Assembly: GCA_043228905.1 (NCBI GenBank)
Contig: JBHGNT010000017.1
Coordinates: forward strand, 10,478,001 to 10,542,000
Source: Azolla caroliniana
Lineage: Eukaryota; Polypodiophyta
Direction: 5' to 3'
Length of the DNA stretch: 64,000 bases
Below, piece after piece: positions 1 to 10,869 of this stretch (positions within the stretch are counted from its first letter, which is position 1; every line of letters begins with the position of its first letter). A program made the translations under genes and the position numbers. The notes under the pieces were generated by a model. It saw nothing but the letters and a program-made list of their open reading frames with translations. It did no database searches and was not told the origin of the DNA.

Positions 1-877
1 AATGCCATGAACAAAGTGTTAAAGGATTGTATTCCTGATATCACAATGCCTTTCTTAGATGACATTCCGATCAAAGGATGCTCCGGTGGAAGAAAAAGAT
101 GAATCAAAATATGAAGATGGTTGTCGAAGATTCATCATCAATCATATAAAGGATGGCGAGAAGGTGTTGCAAAAGCTTGAGGATGCAAATCTCATGTTTT
201 CGGGAGAGAAGTCCGCATTCGGTCAACCAAAAATATTGGTAGTAGGACACTTATGTGGATCTTATGGCCAGAAGCCATCTCCATCCAAGGTGAATGCTAT
301 CCAAGAGATGAAAGAGGAGTGTGAGTTCCAAACAGACGTAAGAACATTCTTGGGATCATGTGCACTCTACCACATATGGATTCCACACTATGGCCATGTC
401 GTTGAACCATTGTATGGACTACTAAAGAAAAGGAAGAAGTTTGAATGGGAAGACGAGCATACCTACGCGGTTTCAAAGTTGAAGAAACTATTATTGGAAG
501 CTCCAGCATTGTGCAAAGTTGACTACACCAAAGGTACCCCGATATACATGACAGTGGATACGAGCCCAACCGGAATTGGATGGGTGATTAACCAAGAAGA
601 CAAAGACAAAAATGGTATGCAATCTGATTCGGTGCAAATGTGTTGACCGGAAGACAAGAAAGTACGCCCAAGTGAAGGGAGAGCTATGGGGCATAGTATC
701 CGCGGTTAAAACCGATCGTGACTACCTTATCTGAACAGAAGTCATAATCAAAACCGATTGTCTGCTTATTCTCGGGATGATATCCGGTTGTGCTACGCAG
801 GATATTGCTATGCTACGATGGATTTCCTATATCAAGTCGCTCTACCCTGAGATTCGACATAGAACTGGAAACATAAT
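1..877 (+). pseudogene. Gypsy RT (palm to thumb) and RNase H, element A, frameshifted
   Basis: Reverse transcriptase and RNase H copy the element RNA into DNA. The window opens inside the RT palm; the catalytic motif FLDDI is at 52-66 with the two Asp codons at 58-63. It is followed by an acidic spacer and the motif FSGEKSAFGQPKILVVGHL. The connection GSCALYHIWIPHY and the RNase H start VDTSPTGIGWV follow. A one-base shift near 85-100 moves the frame between the FLDDI motif and the spacer. A second shift lies near 630-660, just before the RNase H segment corresponding to REL(W)G, and an in-frame stop near 732 follows. Compared with element B (35175-36310) the order is the same, so the assignment is firm. 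It cannot make an active enzyme. Confidence 0.85.
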
Positions 878-2276
878 GTGGTGGCCAATATGTCGTCAAG
901 GGCAAGGTATGAGGGTGAAGAAGATCCACGTTCCGAGGAAGAGGATGTTGGCCTAAACTTCTTTACGGTTTCTTGTGCTCAGGTGCTAGAGGTGTTTAAA
1001 GTAGAAGATTCTGAGGGTGAATTCATCGAAATTGGCAAGTACTTAAGCTCTCTTACAAAGGATGAATCATGGTCAAAGGAAGACTACTACCGAATTAGGA
1101 AGAAGACCTACAAGTTCTTCCTCAAAGAAGGACATCTATGGAAGTTTCCAAAGAGGAAGAGTGGAACTCCACTTCGAGTGGTATGCAAGAAACAAGATCA
1201 ACAAACACTAATTGTTGAATTTCATGATAGTGTGTGTGTAGGTCATCGAGGTATATGGGCAACTTTTGCAAAGCTCAAGGAGAAGTATTGGTGGCCGGGT
1301 GTTTACAAAGATGTAGCAAGCTATGTTGAAACATGTGCGTGATGCCAATTATACTCGAATGTTCAATATAGGGATGAACTTCATCCAACATATCCATTAT
1401 CAATGCACTATAAGTGGTTGATAGACATAGTGGTTATGCCAATAGGATTGTGGCAAATGATATACCTCGTGCAAACAAGAGAGGATCTCACCAACCAAGT
1501 AGACGGTCGGGCACTAAGGAATAAAACAACTTTGGCGGTTTGCAAGTTTCTCTTTGATACAGATGTTATTTGTCGATACGGATGTGTCAACAAAATAGTA
1601 GCCGATAGAGGAGAATTAGATGCAAATGAAGCTAAAGAGTTTTTCTCAAGGATAGGCGTCAAATTATCACTTACCATGGCCTACAACCCGGAGGCAAATG
1701 GAAAGGTGGAACGGGGACATAGCGCAATTATAAAAGCTCTAGCAAAGGCTTGCGATGGGAATATGGGGGACTGGCCACGATTATCACCATATGCATTATG
1801 GACCGATAGAACTACACATCGCACGACTACTGGATATATGCCGTCCGAGCTCATATTAGGGCAAAAACCAATAATGCCTATCGATCAAAGTGTTACCTCA
1901 TGGACGGTTTTGCCATGGCAACAGGAGATGAGTCGAGAAGACTTGCTAGCTACAAGGATCCAACAACTAGAACGGAGACCCAGAGATGTCAAGTTAGAAA
2001 TAGAACGGTTACATGAGGCTCGATTGAGGAACAAGGAGAATTTTGATAAAAAGCATTGTCATCGTCCTTGTTAATCAACATAGCACTACTCGAAAGTTTG
2101 TGAAACAATGGTTTGGCCCATACATGGTTAAGGAAATAGAAAACAATGTAACCTATTTTATAACGGAGTTAGATGGAACTCGACTTGCTTTGCTGATTGC
2201 AGGGAAGAGAATCAAGATCTTTAAGAGAAGAGAGATCACAAATCCTGAAATTGAACCTCTAGACTTTGAGGTTTAA
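878..2276 (+). pseudogene. Gypsy integrase, element A (zinc-binding, core, C-terminal), broken
   Basis: Integrase inserts the cDNA into the host genome. The first open part (878-1342) ends in the HHCC zinc-binding domain, seen as HDSVCVGH and YVETCA. A TGA at 1340-1342 falls just before the last Cys of that domain. The second part (1403-2074) is the catalytic core: DIVVMPIG carries the first Asp, VADRGELDA the second, and NGKVERGH the Glu, in the usual D-D-E order. A frameshift near 2043-2074 separates the C-terminal part (to 2276) with the WFGPYMV motif, the GPY/F-type module. There is no chromodomain before the stop. At least two disabling lesions make this a pseudogene. Confidence 0.85.
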
Positions 2277-2328
2277 AAAGAATAAACAATAGCAGCTAAC
2301 AATCATTGGCACATACCAGAGGAAGTGT

Positions 2329-2345
2329 AGGTTTGGTGGGGGTGG
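2329..2345 (+). promoter_or_regulatory. Polypurine tract of element A
   Basis: A G-rich run directly precedes the LTR start TGTCGTGATG. Near-identical runs precede LTR starts at 9329, 37800 and 48711 and, on the minus strand, at 12706. This is the plus-strand primer site of the family. Confidence 0.75.
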
Positions 2346-3809
2346 ATGTCGTGATGTTTTCGACACATAATGTTAAAACACCCTCAAAAGAGAATAAAAT
2401 AGTGGTCCAACTAAACTAATTTTCTTAAGTCAACTATAGTAATAAATGAAAGGATAAAAATTTAGAAGAGGTTTTCAGAAGTAGACAAAAATAGAGAAAA
2501 AGATGGGAAAATAAAGCTAGCCGTGGATATGAGGAGCAAGGTCGAGTAAAGAGCTCATAATTTCCTCGTCAAATGTCCAAATTAGAAAAGAAAAGATGCA
2601 TAAGAAAGCTAACATAAAGTGCTTTCCAAGAATATATTGCATGTGAAAATTTAGGCTAGAAAACAGAAATAGTCAGGAAAAGAATAGTTGACTCATATAG
2701 ACAAGCTTTTTTTTAGGGGAAAAAGGCCAGCAATCCAAAACCTATAACTAAGAGCCTATTCTAGTGAAGAAGGGGGGGAGGGAGAAGGAACGTGGAAGCT
2801 CTACTCAATTCGAAAGCGGAAGAAGAAGGATCAACAACATCGAGAAGCATCATAAACAAAGAAACTCCTTCTATACTCCACTCTCTTCTTTCCTCCACCT
2901 CTCTTCCCCCATTCATTTATAAACAATCCTTCATATTTGCATCCAACCCATTGTAACATGATTCTTATATTATAAAAGAATCTATTATATTGATATAAAC
3001 TAATGTTTTCTTTCATCTACTTGTCTTATGTGTAAATCTTGATTGTGCTTATTTGTTATCGTCATTTGTGCCTATTTGTTGTGTGTCTTGTGACAAGGGA
3101 GCGTTTGGGGCTTGCCCATTCACCTCTCCTTTCCCAAAGGCATTGAAACCTACATGTCTTATATGTTATCGTCATTTCTACTTATTTGTTTGTGTGTCTT
3201 GTGACAAGGGAGCATTTCGGGCTTGCCCATGCACCTCTCCTTTCACAAAGGCATTCAAACTTACGTGTCTTGCGTGTTAGTGTAAGTCTTGCTTGTGTGT
3301 TCGTGCGACGTGTGGCAAGGGAGCATTCGGGCTTGCCCATGCACCTCTCCTTTCACAAAGGCGTTCGAAATCGTGTCTTGCATGTTAGTGTAAATCTTGC
3401 TTGTGTGTTCATGCAACTTGTGGCAAGGGAGTGTTCGGGCTTGCCCATGCACCTCTGCTTTCACAAAGGCGTTCAAAATCGTGTCTTGTGTGTTAGTGTA
3501 AATCTTACTTGTGTGTTCGTGAGACTTGTGGCAAGGGAGCATTCCTGCTTGCCCATGCACCTCTCTTTTCGCAAACGCATTCAAAACTCTGTTTCTTGTG
3601 TGTGTAAGTAATCCTTTTTCTTATGTGTCCATGTGTAAGCTTTCCTCACGTGCATTCGTTTGCCTTGTGACTAGGGGTTGATTCGGGCTTGCTCATGCAC
3701 CTCTCCTTTTCACAAACACGTTTGAATACTCGTGCTTTGTTTGTGCAAGACTTCCTTGTGTTGTGCGTGTGAGCCCTATTTCCTTCCCGTACATAACCCT
3801 AGTGGTTCC
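2346..3809 (+). repeat. 3' LTR of element A, first part
   Basis: The LTR starts TGTCGTGATG after the polypurine tract and is cut at 3809 by copia-1. The remainder is at 9229-9271 and ends in TGACA. Total length is about 1.5 kb without the copia. It contains AT-rich sequence, a 2637-3600 segment that recurs at 20440-21480, and a tandem array at about 3053-3740. No protein of the element is encoded here; short open frames in it are by-products of the tandem array. Confidence 0.8.
3053..3740 (+). repeat. Tandem array of about 110-120 bp units in the A LTR
   Basis: About six degenerate copies share the core TTGTGACAAGGGAGC, then GGGCTTGCCCATGCACCTCT and CCTTTC(A)CAAAGGC. Unit length is about 105-120 bp. 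The same array type is at 20830-21490. Because the unit lacks frequent stops, peptide-like repeats appear in several frames, but they have no start context or known domain. Confidence 0.8.
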
Positions 3810-4460
3810 TGTTGGGATTTCGGTCCCTCCGGATGAGATGTCCGGAGATGAATGACGGCAAGCCCGGTTGCGGTTACGGAGCCGGATGATGAAGACCCCG
3901 GTTACGGAGCCGGATGATGAAGACCCCGGCTACGGAGCCGGATGATGAAGACCCCAGTTACGGAGCCGGATGACGAATGTACCCGGAGAGAGATCCGGAT
4001 GCGGAGACATATTTGTGAATATGTTTGCCAAGAGCCCTTGAGGCTATATTTGTAAATAGCCCGAAAGTCATATGTGTATAAATATGACTTAGGGCAAACA
4101 GTTAAGGTTGTTGTTGCTCATTTTTCTGTTTTCCACTTAGAGGGAGCGAAGTGAGAGCAACCGTGAGAGAGAGAGAGAGAGAGAGAGAGAAACGAAGAGG
4201 TCGACGCCTCTGTGTAATACCGCCGCCTGTGGCGAGGACAGCGAGCCCAAGGTCGTCGCCTTGCAGCTCGCCATTGTATATTCCAGTGTATAGTGATAGT
4301 TGGAGTCGTGCACTCCCGTGGTTTTTCCCGTTTAGGGTTTTCCACGTTATACCCTGTGTATTCGTCTCTCTGTGTCTTTTTCCCATTTTCTGCTGCATTG
4401 ATCCGTGTTGTCTCGGTTGTGGCCGAGAGGCGAAAGATTTGATAGCATCAAATCCTTACA
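3810..4460 (+). repeat. 5' LTR of copia-1
   Basis: It runs from TGTTGGGATT to CCTTACA. It holds about four copies of a 28-bp unit (GAGCCGGATGATGAAGACCC core, about 3891-3975) and three hairpins (4007-4024, 4042-4061, 4066-4089). A TATA box (TATAAATA, 4077-4084) lies in the last hairpin. A (GA)n run is at about 4166-4191. Transcription probably starts shortly after the TATA box. Confidence 0.92.
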
Positions 4461-4463
4461 AAG

Positions 4464-4475
4464 TGGTATCAGAGC
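4464..4475 (+). other. Primer-binding site, initiator tRNA-Met type
   Basis: TGGTATCAGAGC lies three bases after the 5' LTR. It is the standard plant copia minus-strand primer site, complementary to the 3' end of the initiator methionine tRNA. Confidence 0.95.
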
Positions 4476-4491
4476 GACGGTAACACAGAAA

Positions 4492-7400
4492 ATGGAAGGC
4501 GGCAGCAGCGGGCAGCCGGGGATGATGGTGCTGAATGCGCAGAACTACGCCGACTGGAAGATAAAGATGGAGGATCTGCTCATTGTTCGGGACCTGTATG
4601 AACCGATCGACAGGTCGGAAATACCCAAGGGGGTACTTGAGACGGAGTGGAGGCTTCTGAACCGGAAAGCCGTTGCAACCATTCGGCAATACGTCGACGT
4701 GAGCGTTCTACAACACGTGGCGAACGACACCAACGCATATGAGATGTGGCGGAAGCTGTCGGGCCTCTACGAGAGGAAGAATGCGTTGAACCGGACCTCC
4801 CTGATGAGAAAGATAGTGAACCTCAAGTACCGGGACGGCGAGAGTATGGTGGAACACGTAAGCACGTTCATGGGATTCGTGAACCAGCTTGCGGCGATCA
4901 AGTTCCCGTTGGAGGATGCAATGCAAGCCATCATCCTGATGTGTACATTGCCGGACAGCTGGGAGAACTTGGTGGTGACTCTCAGCACCTCCTGCACCGA
5001 AGATAACTTGTCCCTACAAACGGTAAAGACAAGTATTTTGAACGAAGAAGCGCGTCGGAGAGATAAAGAACCAGTTTCTGATCAGAAGATGCTGCTTACC
5101 GAATCGGATCGGGGAAGACAATGGAACCGGAGTCCGCAAAGACGGGAGAAGTCGGGGACCCGGTCGCAGTCAAGAGGAAGGCCAACATGCTTCCACTGTG
5201 GGAAGCCGGGGCACTTCCGGAAGAATTGTCGGCATTACCGAAAGGACAACGGAGCCGACGACACCGATTCGAAGAAGTCACCGGAGAGAAACGGTGCATA
5301 CCGGGGAGCCACGGACCGGAGAGGTCCGGATCGGCGAGGGCAGGACCGGAAAGGAACGACGGCACTCGCGGCAAGTGAAGAAGAGATAATGCTTATTACC
5401 GAAGAGAGGGAGCTGAACCTTGCCGGTGTAGAGATGACCTGGGTGGTCGATTCCGGAGCGTCGTTCCACCTGACCCCGGAGAAGAAATACTTCTCATCCT
5501 ACACAGCCGGTGAGCACGGCTGTGTCCGGATGGGAAATGAAGGCACATGCCGGATTGCCGGCATAGGAGACGTGTGGCTGTTGACATCAACCGGATGCAA
5601 GATGCTGTTGAAGGATGTGCGACACGTTCCGGAGGTCCGATTGAACCTGATCTCGGCCGGGAGGCTAGATGATGAAGGCTACACGGGTAGCATCCGGAAC
5701 GGTGTCATGAAGTTCAGCAAGGGGAGCCTGATAGTGGCTCGGGCCCGGAAGGTCAACACCCTGTACCTGATGAATTCCCGGCTATGTCCGGAGGAGCTGA
5801 ACGTGGCAGCCGACACTGCCGGTGAGCTGTGGCACAAGAGACTGTGCCACATGAGCGAGAAGGGGATGAAGAGGCTTGCAGAAGACAACCTCATTCCAGT
5901 GAAGCATGTGCATCTGGAGAAGTGCACCGATTGCCTGGCCGGTAAGCAGAACCGAAACTCCTTCCACTCAAGGCCACCGACGAGACGTAGCGCACCATTG
6001 GAGTTGGTGCACACGGATGTGTGTCAGGTAGAAACGAAGTCACATGGCGGAGCCCAGTACTTCGTGACTTTCATTGATGATCACAGCCGGAAGCTGTGGA
6101 CGGCGCCGTTGAAGACAAAGGACCAAGTGTTGTCCGTCTTCAAAGAACTCCACGCGAGAGTGGAAAGGGAATCCGGCAAGAAGCTGAAAGCGATACGAGC
6201 GGATAACGGAGGGGAATACCGGGGGCAGTTTCAGGAGTACTGTCGCTCGAAGGGAATCCGGCTCGAGTTTACTGTGCCGAAGACGCCGGAACTAAACGGG
6301 CTGGCCGAGAGGATGAACCGGACCATAATGGAGAGGGTCTGGAGTATGCTGGCGCATGCGAAATTACCCAAGGGGTTTTGGGCTGAGGCAATGTCGACGG
6401 CGACATACGTGATAAACAGATCACCCTCAGTACCTTTGGACGGAGACACGCCGCAGAAAGTGTGGACCGGTAAGGAAGTGTCCTACCGGCATCTGAAGGT
6501 GTTCGGGTGTCTCGCATACGTGCATGTGGCAAAGGACCGGAGAGGAAAGCTAGATCCAAAGACCCGGCCATGCATATTCCTCGGTTACGGCGACGACGAG
6601 TTCGGCTACCGAGTATGGGACCCGGTCGACAAGAAGATATTCGGGAGTCGAGACATCATCTTCATGGAGGACAAGACACTCGCCGACTGGGAGTCGGAGA
6701 AGAAGATGAAGAGCTCCAAGTCGACCGGTGAGGATCAACTCTACGAGGAGCAGTCCCGACCGGCAAGGGACCGGTTAACACTCGAGGATCCGGCCGAAGA
6801 CTATGAAGAAACAGAACCGGCCGAAGAAGATGAAAATGATACCGGAACCGGCCCCGATCCCGAAATGGATTCGGATGAAGAAGAATCGGAAGAACCGGTT
6901 ACCGAAGCTCCGGAACGGAGATATCCTCTAAGAGAGAGAAGGACCCCCCGGAGATTTCCGGAACCAGAGCACGTGCTGCTAACCGACGAAGGGGAGCCGG
7001 AGAGCTTTGAAGAAGCAAAGCATGACACCCAGAGCCGCAGGTGGTTGAGTGCCATGCAGGACGAGATGGATTCCCTGCATGAGAACCAGACATATGAACT
7101 TGTGGAGTTGCCGAAAGGAAAGCGGGCACTTCGAAACAAGTGGGTGTTCAAGCTGAAACCGGGAGATGCCGGAAACCCCCCGAGATACAAAGCCAGGATC
7201 GTGGTGAAGGGGTTTCAGCAGAAGAAGGGCGTCGACTTCGACGAGATATTCGCCCCGGTAGTGAAGATGACCTCCATCCGGACGGTGCTGAGCATAGCGG
7301 CAAGCATGGACCTCGAGGTAGAACAGATGGACGTGAAGACGGCATTCCTTCACGGTGACCTCGAAGAAGAGATCTACATGCAGCAACCGGAAGGATTCGA

Positions 7401-8565
7401 GAAGAAAGGGAAGGAGCACCTGGTATGCCGGTTGAAGAAGAGCCTTTACGGACTGAAGCAGGCTCCCCGGCAATGGTACCGGAAGTTCGACTCCTTCATG
7501 ACCGACGAAGGGTACCACAAAACGCAGTCTGATCACTGCGTGTTTGTGAAGAAGTTCGAAGGAGGAGACTCTCTAATACTCCTCCTGTACATGGACGACA
7601 TGTTGATCGTCGGACGGGACCAGGTCAAGATACGGACGCTGAAGAAAGCGCTTCACCGAACCTTCTCAATGAAGGACCTGGGTCCGGCGAGGCAAATACT
7701 AGGGATGCACATCATCCGGGACCGGTAGAAGAAGCAGTTGTGGCTGTCACAGGAGAAGTACGTGACAAAGGTGCTTCACCGGTTCAACATGTCGGAAGCA
7801 AGACCGGTCGGGTCAACCCTCCTGGGAAACTGCAAGTTGTCCAGCAAGCAAAGCCCCAAGACAAAGGCTGAGAAGGAGGACATGATGAAAGTACCATATG
7901 CCTCTGCCGTCGGAAGCTTAATGTACGCAATGGTGTGTACAAGACCGGACATAGGATATGCAGTTGGAGTGGTGAGCCGGTACATGAGCAATCCCGGCAA
8001 AGAGCACTGGAACGCGGTCAAGTGGATACTCCGATACCTGAAGGGCACGGCAAACGTGTGCCTCTGATTCGGCTCCGGTAAGCCCGAATTCGACGGCTTT
8101 ACCGATTCGGATATGTCGGCTGATGCAGATACCAGCCGGTCCACATCAGGGTATGTGATGACGTATGTAGGTGGAGCTGTTTCGTGGCAGTCGAGGCTGC
8201 AGAAGACGGTTGCGCTGTCAACCACGGAGGCGGAGTACATGGCGGCTGTTGAAGCTGGCAAGGAAATAATATGGATGAAGGACTTCATTAGAGAGCTCGG
8301 TATCCGGCAGGAGGAGTACCGACTCTACTGTGATAGTCTGAGTGCCATCCACCTTGCGAAGAACGCGGCCTACCATTCCCGGACGAAACACATCCAGCGT
8401 AGATACCACTGGATCCGGGAAAGAATAGAAGACAAGGAGTTCGTGCTGACGAAGATCCACACGGACGAGAACGGGTCGGATATGCTGACCAAGGTGCTCA
8501 CACCCGACAAGCTGGAAGCATGCCGGAAGAGGATCGGACTGGAGAGACATCCCATGCCGAAGTGA
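4492..8565 (+). pseudogene. Copia-1 gag-pol polyprotein, one frame with two premature stops
   Basis: This is a single 1,358-codon frame. The ATG at 4492 is chosen because it follows the primer-binding site; the open frame continues upstream into the LTR, which is not coding. Domain order: gag; CCHC zinc knuckle CFHCGKPGHFRKNC (5188-5229); protease VVDSGAS (DSG at 5449); GAG-pre-integrase LWHKRLCHM...CTDC (about 5827-5940); integrase core with Asp at 6016 and 6202 and Glu at 6307; acidic linker; RT with YMDD at 7588-7599; RNase H with TEAEY and YCDS. TAG at 7726 and TGA at 8065 interrupt RT and the RT/RNase H link; the flanking sequence stays in frame. The protease-integrase-RT order is that of Ty1/copia. 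It is probably inactive unless the stops are read through. Confidence 0.93.
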
Positions 8566-8575
8566 AGGGGGAGTT
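8561..8575 (+). promoter_or_regulatory. Polypurine tract of copia-1
   Basis: AGTGAAGGGGGAGTT directly precedes the 3' LTR. The minus-strand equivalent in copia C2 is at 25813-25827. Confidence 0.85.
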
Positions 8576-8929
8576 TGTTGGGATTTCGGTCCCTCCGGAT
8601 GGGATGTCCGGAGATGAATGACGGCAAGCCCGGTTGCGGTTACGGAGCCGGATGATGAAGACCCCGGTTACGGAGCCGGATGATGAAGACCCCGGCTACG
8701 GAGCCGGATGATGAAGACCCCGGTTACGGAGCCGGATGACGAATGTACCCGGAGAGAGATCCGGATGCGGAGACATATTTGTGAATATGTTTGCCAAGAG
8801 CCCTTGAGGCTATATTTGTAAATAGCCCGAAAGTCATATGTGTATAAATATGACTTAGGGCAAACAGTTAAGGTTGTTGTTGCTCATTTTTCTATTTTCC
8901 ACTTAGAGGGAGCGAAGTGAGAGCAGCCG

Positions 8930-8961
<32 letters not shown>

Positions 8962-9228
8962 GAAGAGGTCGACGCCTCTGTGTAATACCGCCGCCTGTGG
9001 CGAGGACAGCGAGCCCAAGGTCGTCGCCTTGCAGCTCGCCATTGTATATTCCAGTGTATAGTGATAGTTGGAGTCGTGCACTCCCGTGGTTTTTCCCGTT
9101 TAGGGTTTTCCACGTTATACCCTGTGTATTCGTCTCTCTGTGTCTTTTTCCCATTTTCTGCTGCATTGATCCGTGTTGTCTCGGTTGTGGCCGAGAGGCG
9201 AAAGATTTGATAGCGTCAAATCCTTACA
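8576..9228 (+). repeat. 3' LTR of copia-1
   Basis: It is 653 bp and nearly identical to the 5' LTR. The differences I see are five A/G transitions and a longer (GA)n run. The TATA box is at 8843-8850 and the three hairpins are at 8773-8790, 8808-8827 and 8832-8855. The target duplication GTTCC follows. Confidence 0.93.
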
Positions 9229-9271
9229 GTTCCGCCTCACGATCTGCACATAGTGACGGATTTTCATGACA
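9229..9271 (+). repeat. 3' LTR of element A, second part
   Basis: This segment resumes the A LTR after copia-1 and ends CATGACA. It matches the LTR ends at 23115-23159 and 38785-38826 (TTAGTGACGGATCTT...GACA). Confidence 0.8.
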
Positions 9272-10084
9272 ACGAACTCGAACAACTTCGGCACATACCA
9301 GAGGATGTGCGGGTTTGGAGGGGGCGAGTGTCGTAGTGTATTTCGTACACTACGTGAAAAACGTATAAAGTACCCGATTTAATAAATATGAAGAAAACAA
9401 AAAAACTATAAGATTTGAACCTGATTACATGTATAGGGCAAGATTCGAACCTTGTACATCATTGTTACTAATTTGAAGGCTTACCATTATACTAACACAT
9501 CATGAGTGTTAGAAAAGAAGATATCCCACATAGAAAGGTTTTTTCACGCATATTTCCTAGGAAAAAGCTTTGGTTAGAAGAAAATCGCATGATAGAAAAA
9601 AGTTATACATGCACATCTAGCGTGCATGAACACTATAGTCGATAAAAAACGCATGAGGTTAGAAAAAGCATGATCGCTTTTAGAAAAGAAAACATGTTAG
9701 AGAAAGCATATAGTCTATAGATAGAGAAAGCATGGGGTCCATAGTTAGAAAAAGGATGAATTGCTAAGCCTCTATCATCACTATATAAGGATGGGGAGCA
9801 CAATGTAATGGGGGAGGGGGGGATTTTGGAAATTGGATATGTTTCTAAAATACCGATTAATAAACTATAGTCGTGGGATTCACGAGGTTTTTATATTCTT
9901 CTCTTTCAATCTAAATTCATATTCTTATCTATATATTGATTAATAAGATTCATTATACTTGTGGGATTCACAAGTTTTCTATCTCTCTTTCTTACAATCT
10001 ATTTGTATCTAGACTCGTCTCAAATTCTTCCTCCTAGTCCAAAACCCCAACAATTCCCACCCGACCCACACAACAGTCCACAAC
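9272..10084 (+). repeat. Tail and 3' LTR of gypsy copy A2
   Basis: 9272-9328 resembles the last bases before the LTR in elements B and H (GGCACATACCAGAGGATGTGCGG, then a G-rich tract). The LTR then starts TGTCGTAGTG at 9329 and ends around CCACAACA at 10084, with the last 60 bases resembling other LTR ends of this family. The rest of A2 would lie before the window, element A having been inserted near its 3' end. A minus-strand tRNA-like module lies at about 9432-9497. The segment has no coding content. Confidence 0.65.
9432..9497 (-). other. tRNA-like A-box/B-box module in the A2 LTR
   Basis: On the minus strand, TTAGTATAATGGTAAG (9480-9495) resembles the tRNA D-arm/A box. GGTTCGAATC (9442-9451) is a perfect B-box core flanked by a short stem CAAG/CTTG. 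Spacing is tRNA-sized. No full acceptor stem is obvious, so this is a tRNA-like remnant or internal Pol III promoter rather than a tRNA gene. Confidence 0.55.
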
Positions 10085-10141
10085 ATCTCTTACTAGGGCT
10101 GTGCTGGCCTTCGGTTGTGCATCCGTTTCTGAAGCTTCCTT

Positions 10142-10703
10142 CTATAAATTAGCCGGTTCTGCCAGCTTTGTTTCGGAGGTTGTGCTTTGGCCCATCTTTG
10201 ACATGAGGACCCCGAACTCCTTAGCCCTTGCTAGCGCCTTCTCCAGGCTCCGAATCTCATATCTAGCCTTATCCAATTTGTTGATTGTTGTCAGCAATAG
10301 TTCCACTCGTCGCCGCACCACCTGTTGTTCTTCATCCATCTAGTCCACCACACCGAATACCTGCTTGCCAAGACATTCTAACCATTGTCGATAGGTTCTG
10401 TGCTCTGTGAGTGCAATGAACTGCTACACTGGCTCTGGTCGCTATTCTTCCTCCACCCTGAGCCATTGTGCAAACAACGCTTCTTGCTCCGGTGTCCTCT
10501 CTGATTGGCGTTCCTTTTGTTGTTGCTGCCCTAGAAGACCCGGTGAGGTAAGTCTTTCTGTATGCTTGTCTGGAAACCTGTGTGCTCTCAAAAGCCTCTG
10601 TTCACGAAATGACAATCCTTCATTCGTTCGGAAGCTTTGTGCCCCCATTTCTCTCAGCCGCCTCTTCTATATTCCCCCGCATGCACATTGTGTACAATCA
10701 TAG
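10142..10703 (-). pseudogene. G1 extra ORF downstream of integrase, coiled-coil, broken
   Basis: Two minus-strand open stretches (10442-10648 and 10142-10339) lie 3' of the integrase of G1. The second is rich in charged heptads (RRRVELLLTTINKLDKARYE, RSLEKALARAKE) and is predicted coiled-coil by eye. The first is Gln/Glu-rich (QQQQKERQSERTPEQE). A stop lies between them just before the MDEEQQ segment. A longer ORF of this kind occupies the same place in G2 (41249-43181). The position after integrase is where some plant gypsy elements carry an additional or env-like ORF. I recognise no known domain. Confidence 0.5.
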
Positions 10704-10869
10704 CATGAGTACGTCGCATGGTGCGCTTTAAATGGCCGACGTCACAACTTTTCATTGTGACCATTCAAAATCTCGAATAGTATCTTTTTTTTTTCTTCTT
10801 CCTTTGTTTTTGTCCACATGCAACTTTTGCATGATATTGTTTTTTTTTTTTTTTTTTCGTTTACGGCCT

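Larger units (their letters stand above)
3810..9228 (+). mobile_element. Copia-1, near-complete Ty1/copia element with GTTCC target duplication
   Basis: This is a 5,419-bp element with 5' LTR 3810-4460 and 3' LTR 8576-9228 (TGTTGGG...CTTACA). The target duplication GTTCC is exact (3805-3809 and 9229-9233). The primer-binding site (4464-4475) and polypurine tract (8561-8575) are in the expected places. One long gag-pol frame runs between them with two stop codons. The LTRs differ at about five positions plus microsatellite length, so the insertion is recent. It sits in the LTR of element A. Confidence 0.95.
1..9271 (+). mobile_element. Gypsy element A, 3' part (RT to 3' LTR), split by copia-1
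   Basis: This is the 3' half of a Ty3/gypsy-type element that runs in from before the window. The order RT, RNase H, integrase, polypurine tract, LTR is visible on the plus strand. The 3' LTR (2346-3809 plus 9229-9271) is interrupted by a complete copia element at 3810-9228 with duplication GTTCC. The pol proteins match those of elements B and F in this window nearly residue by residue, so A, B and F are one family group. After the LTR end, the flank at 9272-9328 looks like the 3' end of another gypsy copy (A2), so A was probably inserted there. Its 5' boundary is outside the window. Confidence 0.85.

Noticed and set aside
4405-4491. Upstream extension of the copia-1 frame into the LTR
   Set aside because: The LTR end and primer-binding site lie inside it; the first ATG after the primer site (4492) is the sensible start.
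6979-7536. Minus-strand open frame of 185 codons in copia-1
   Set aside because: It is the antisense shadow of the RT domain, a consequence of GC-rich codons.
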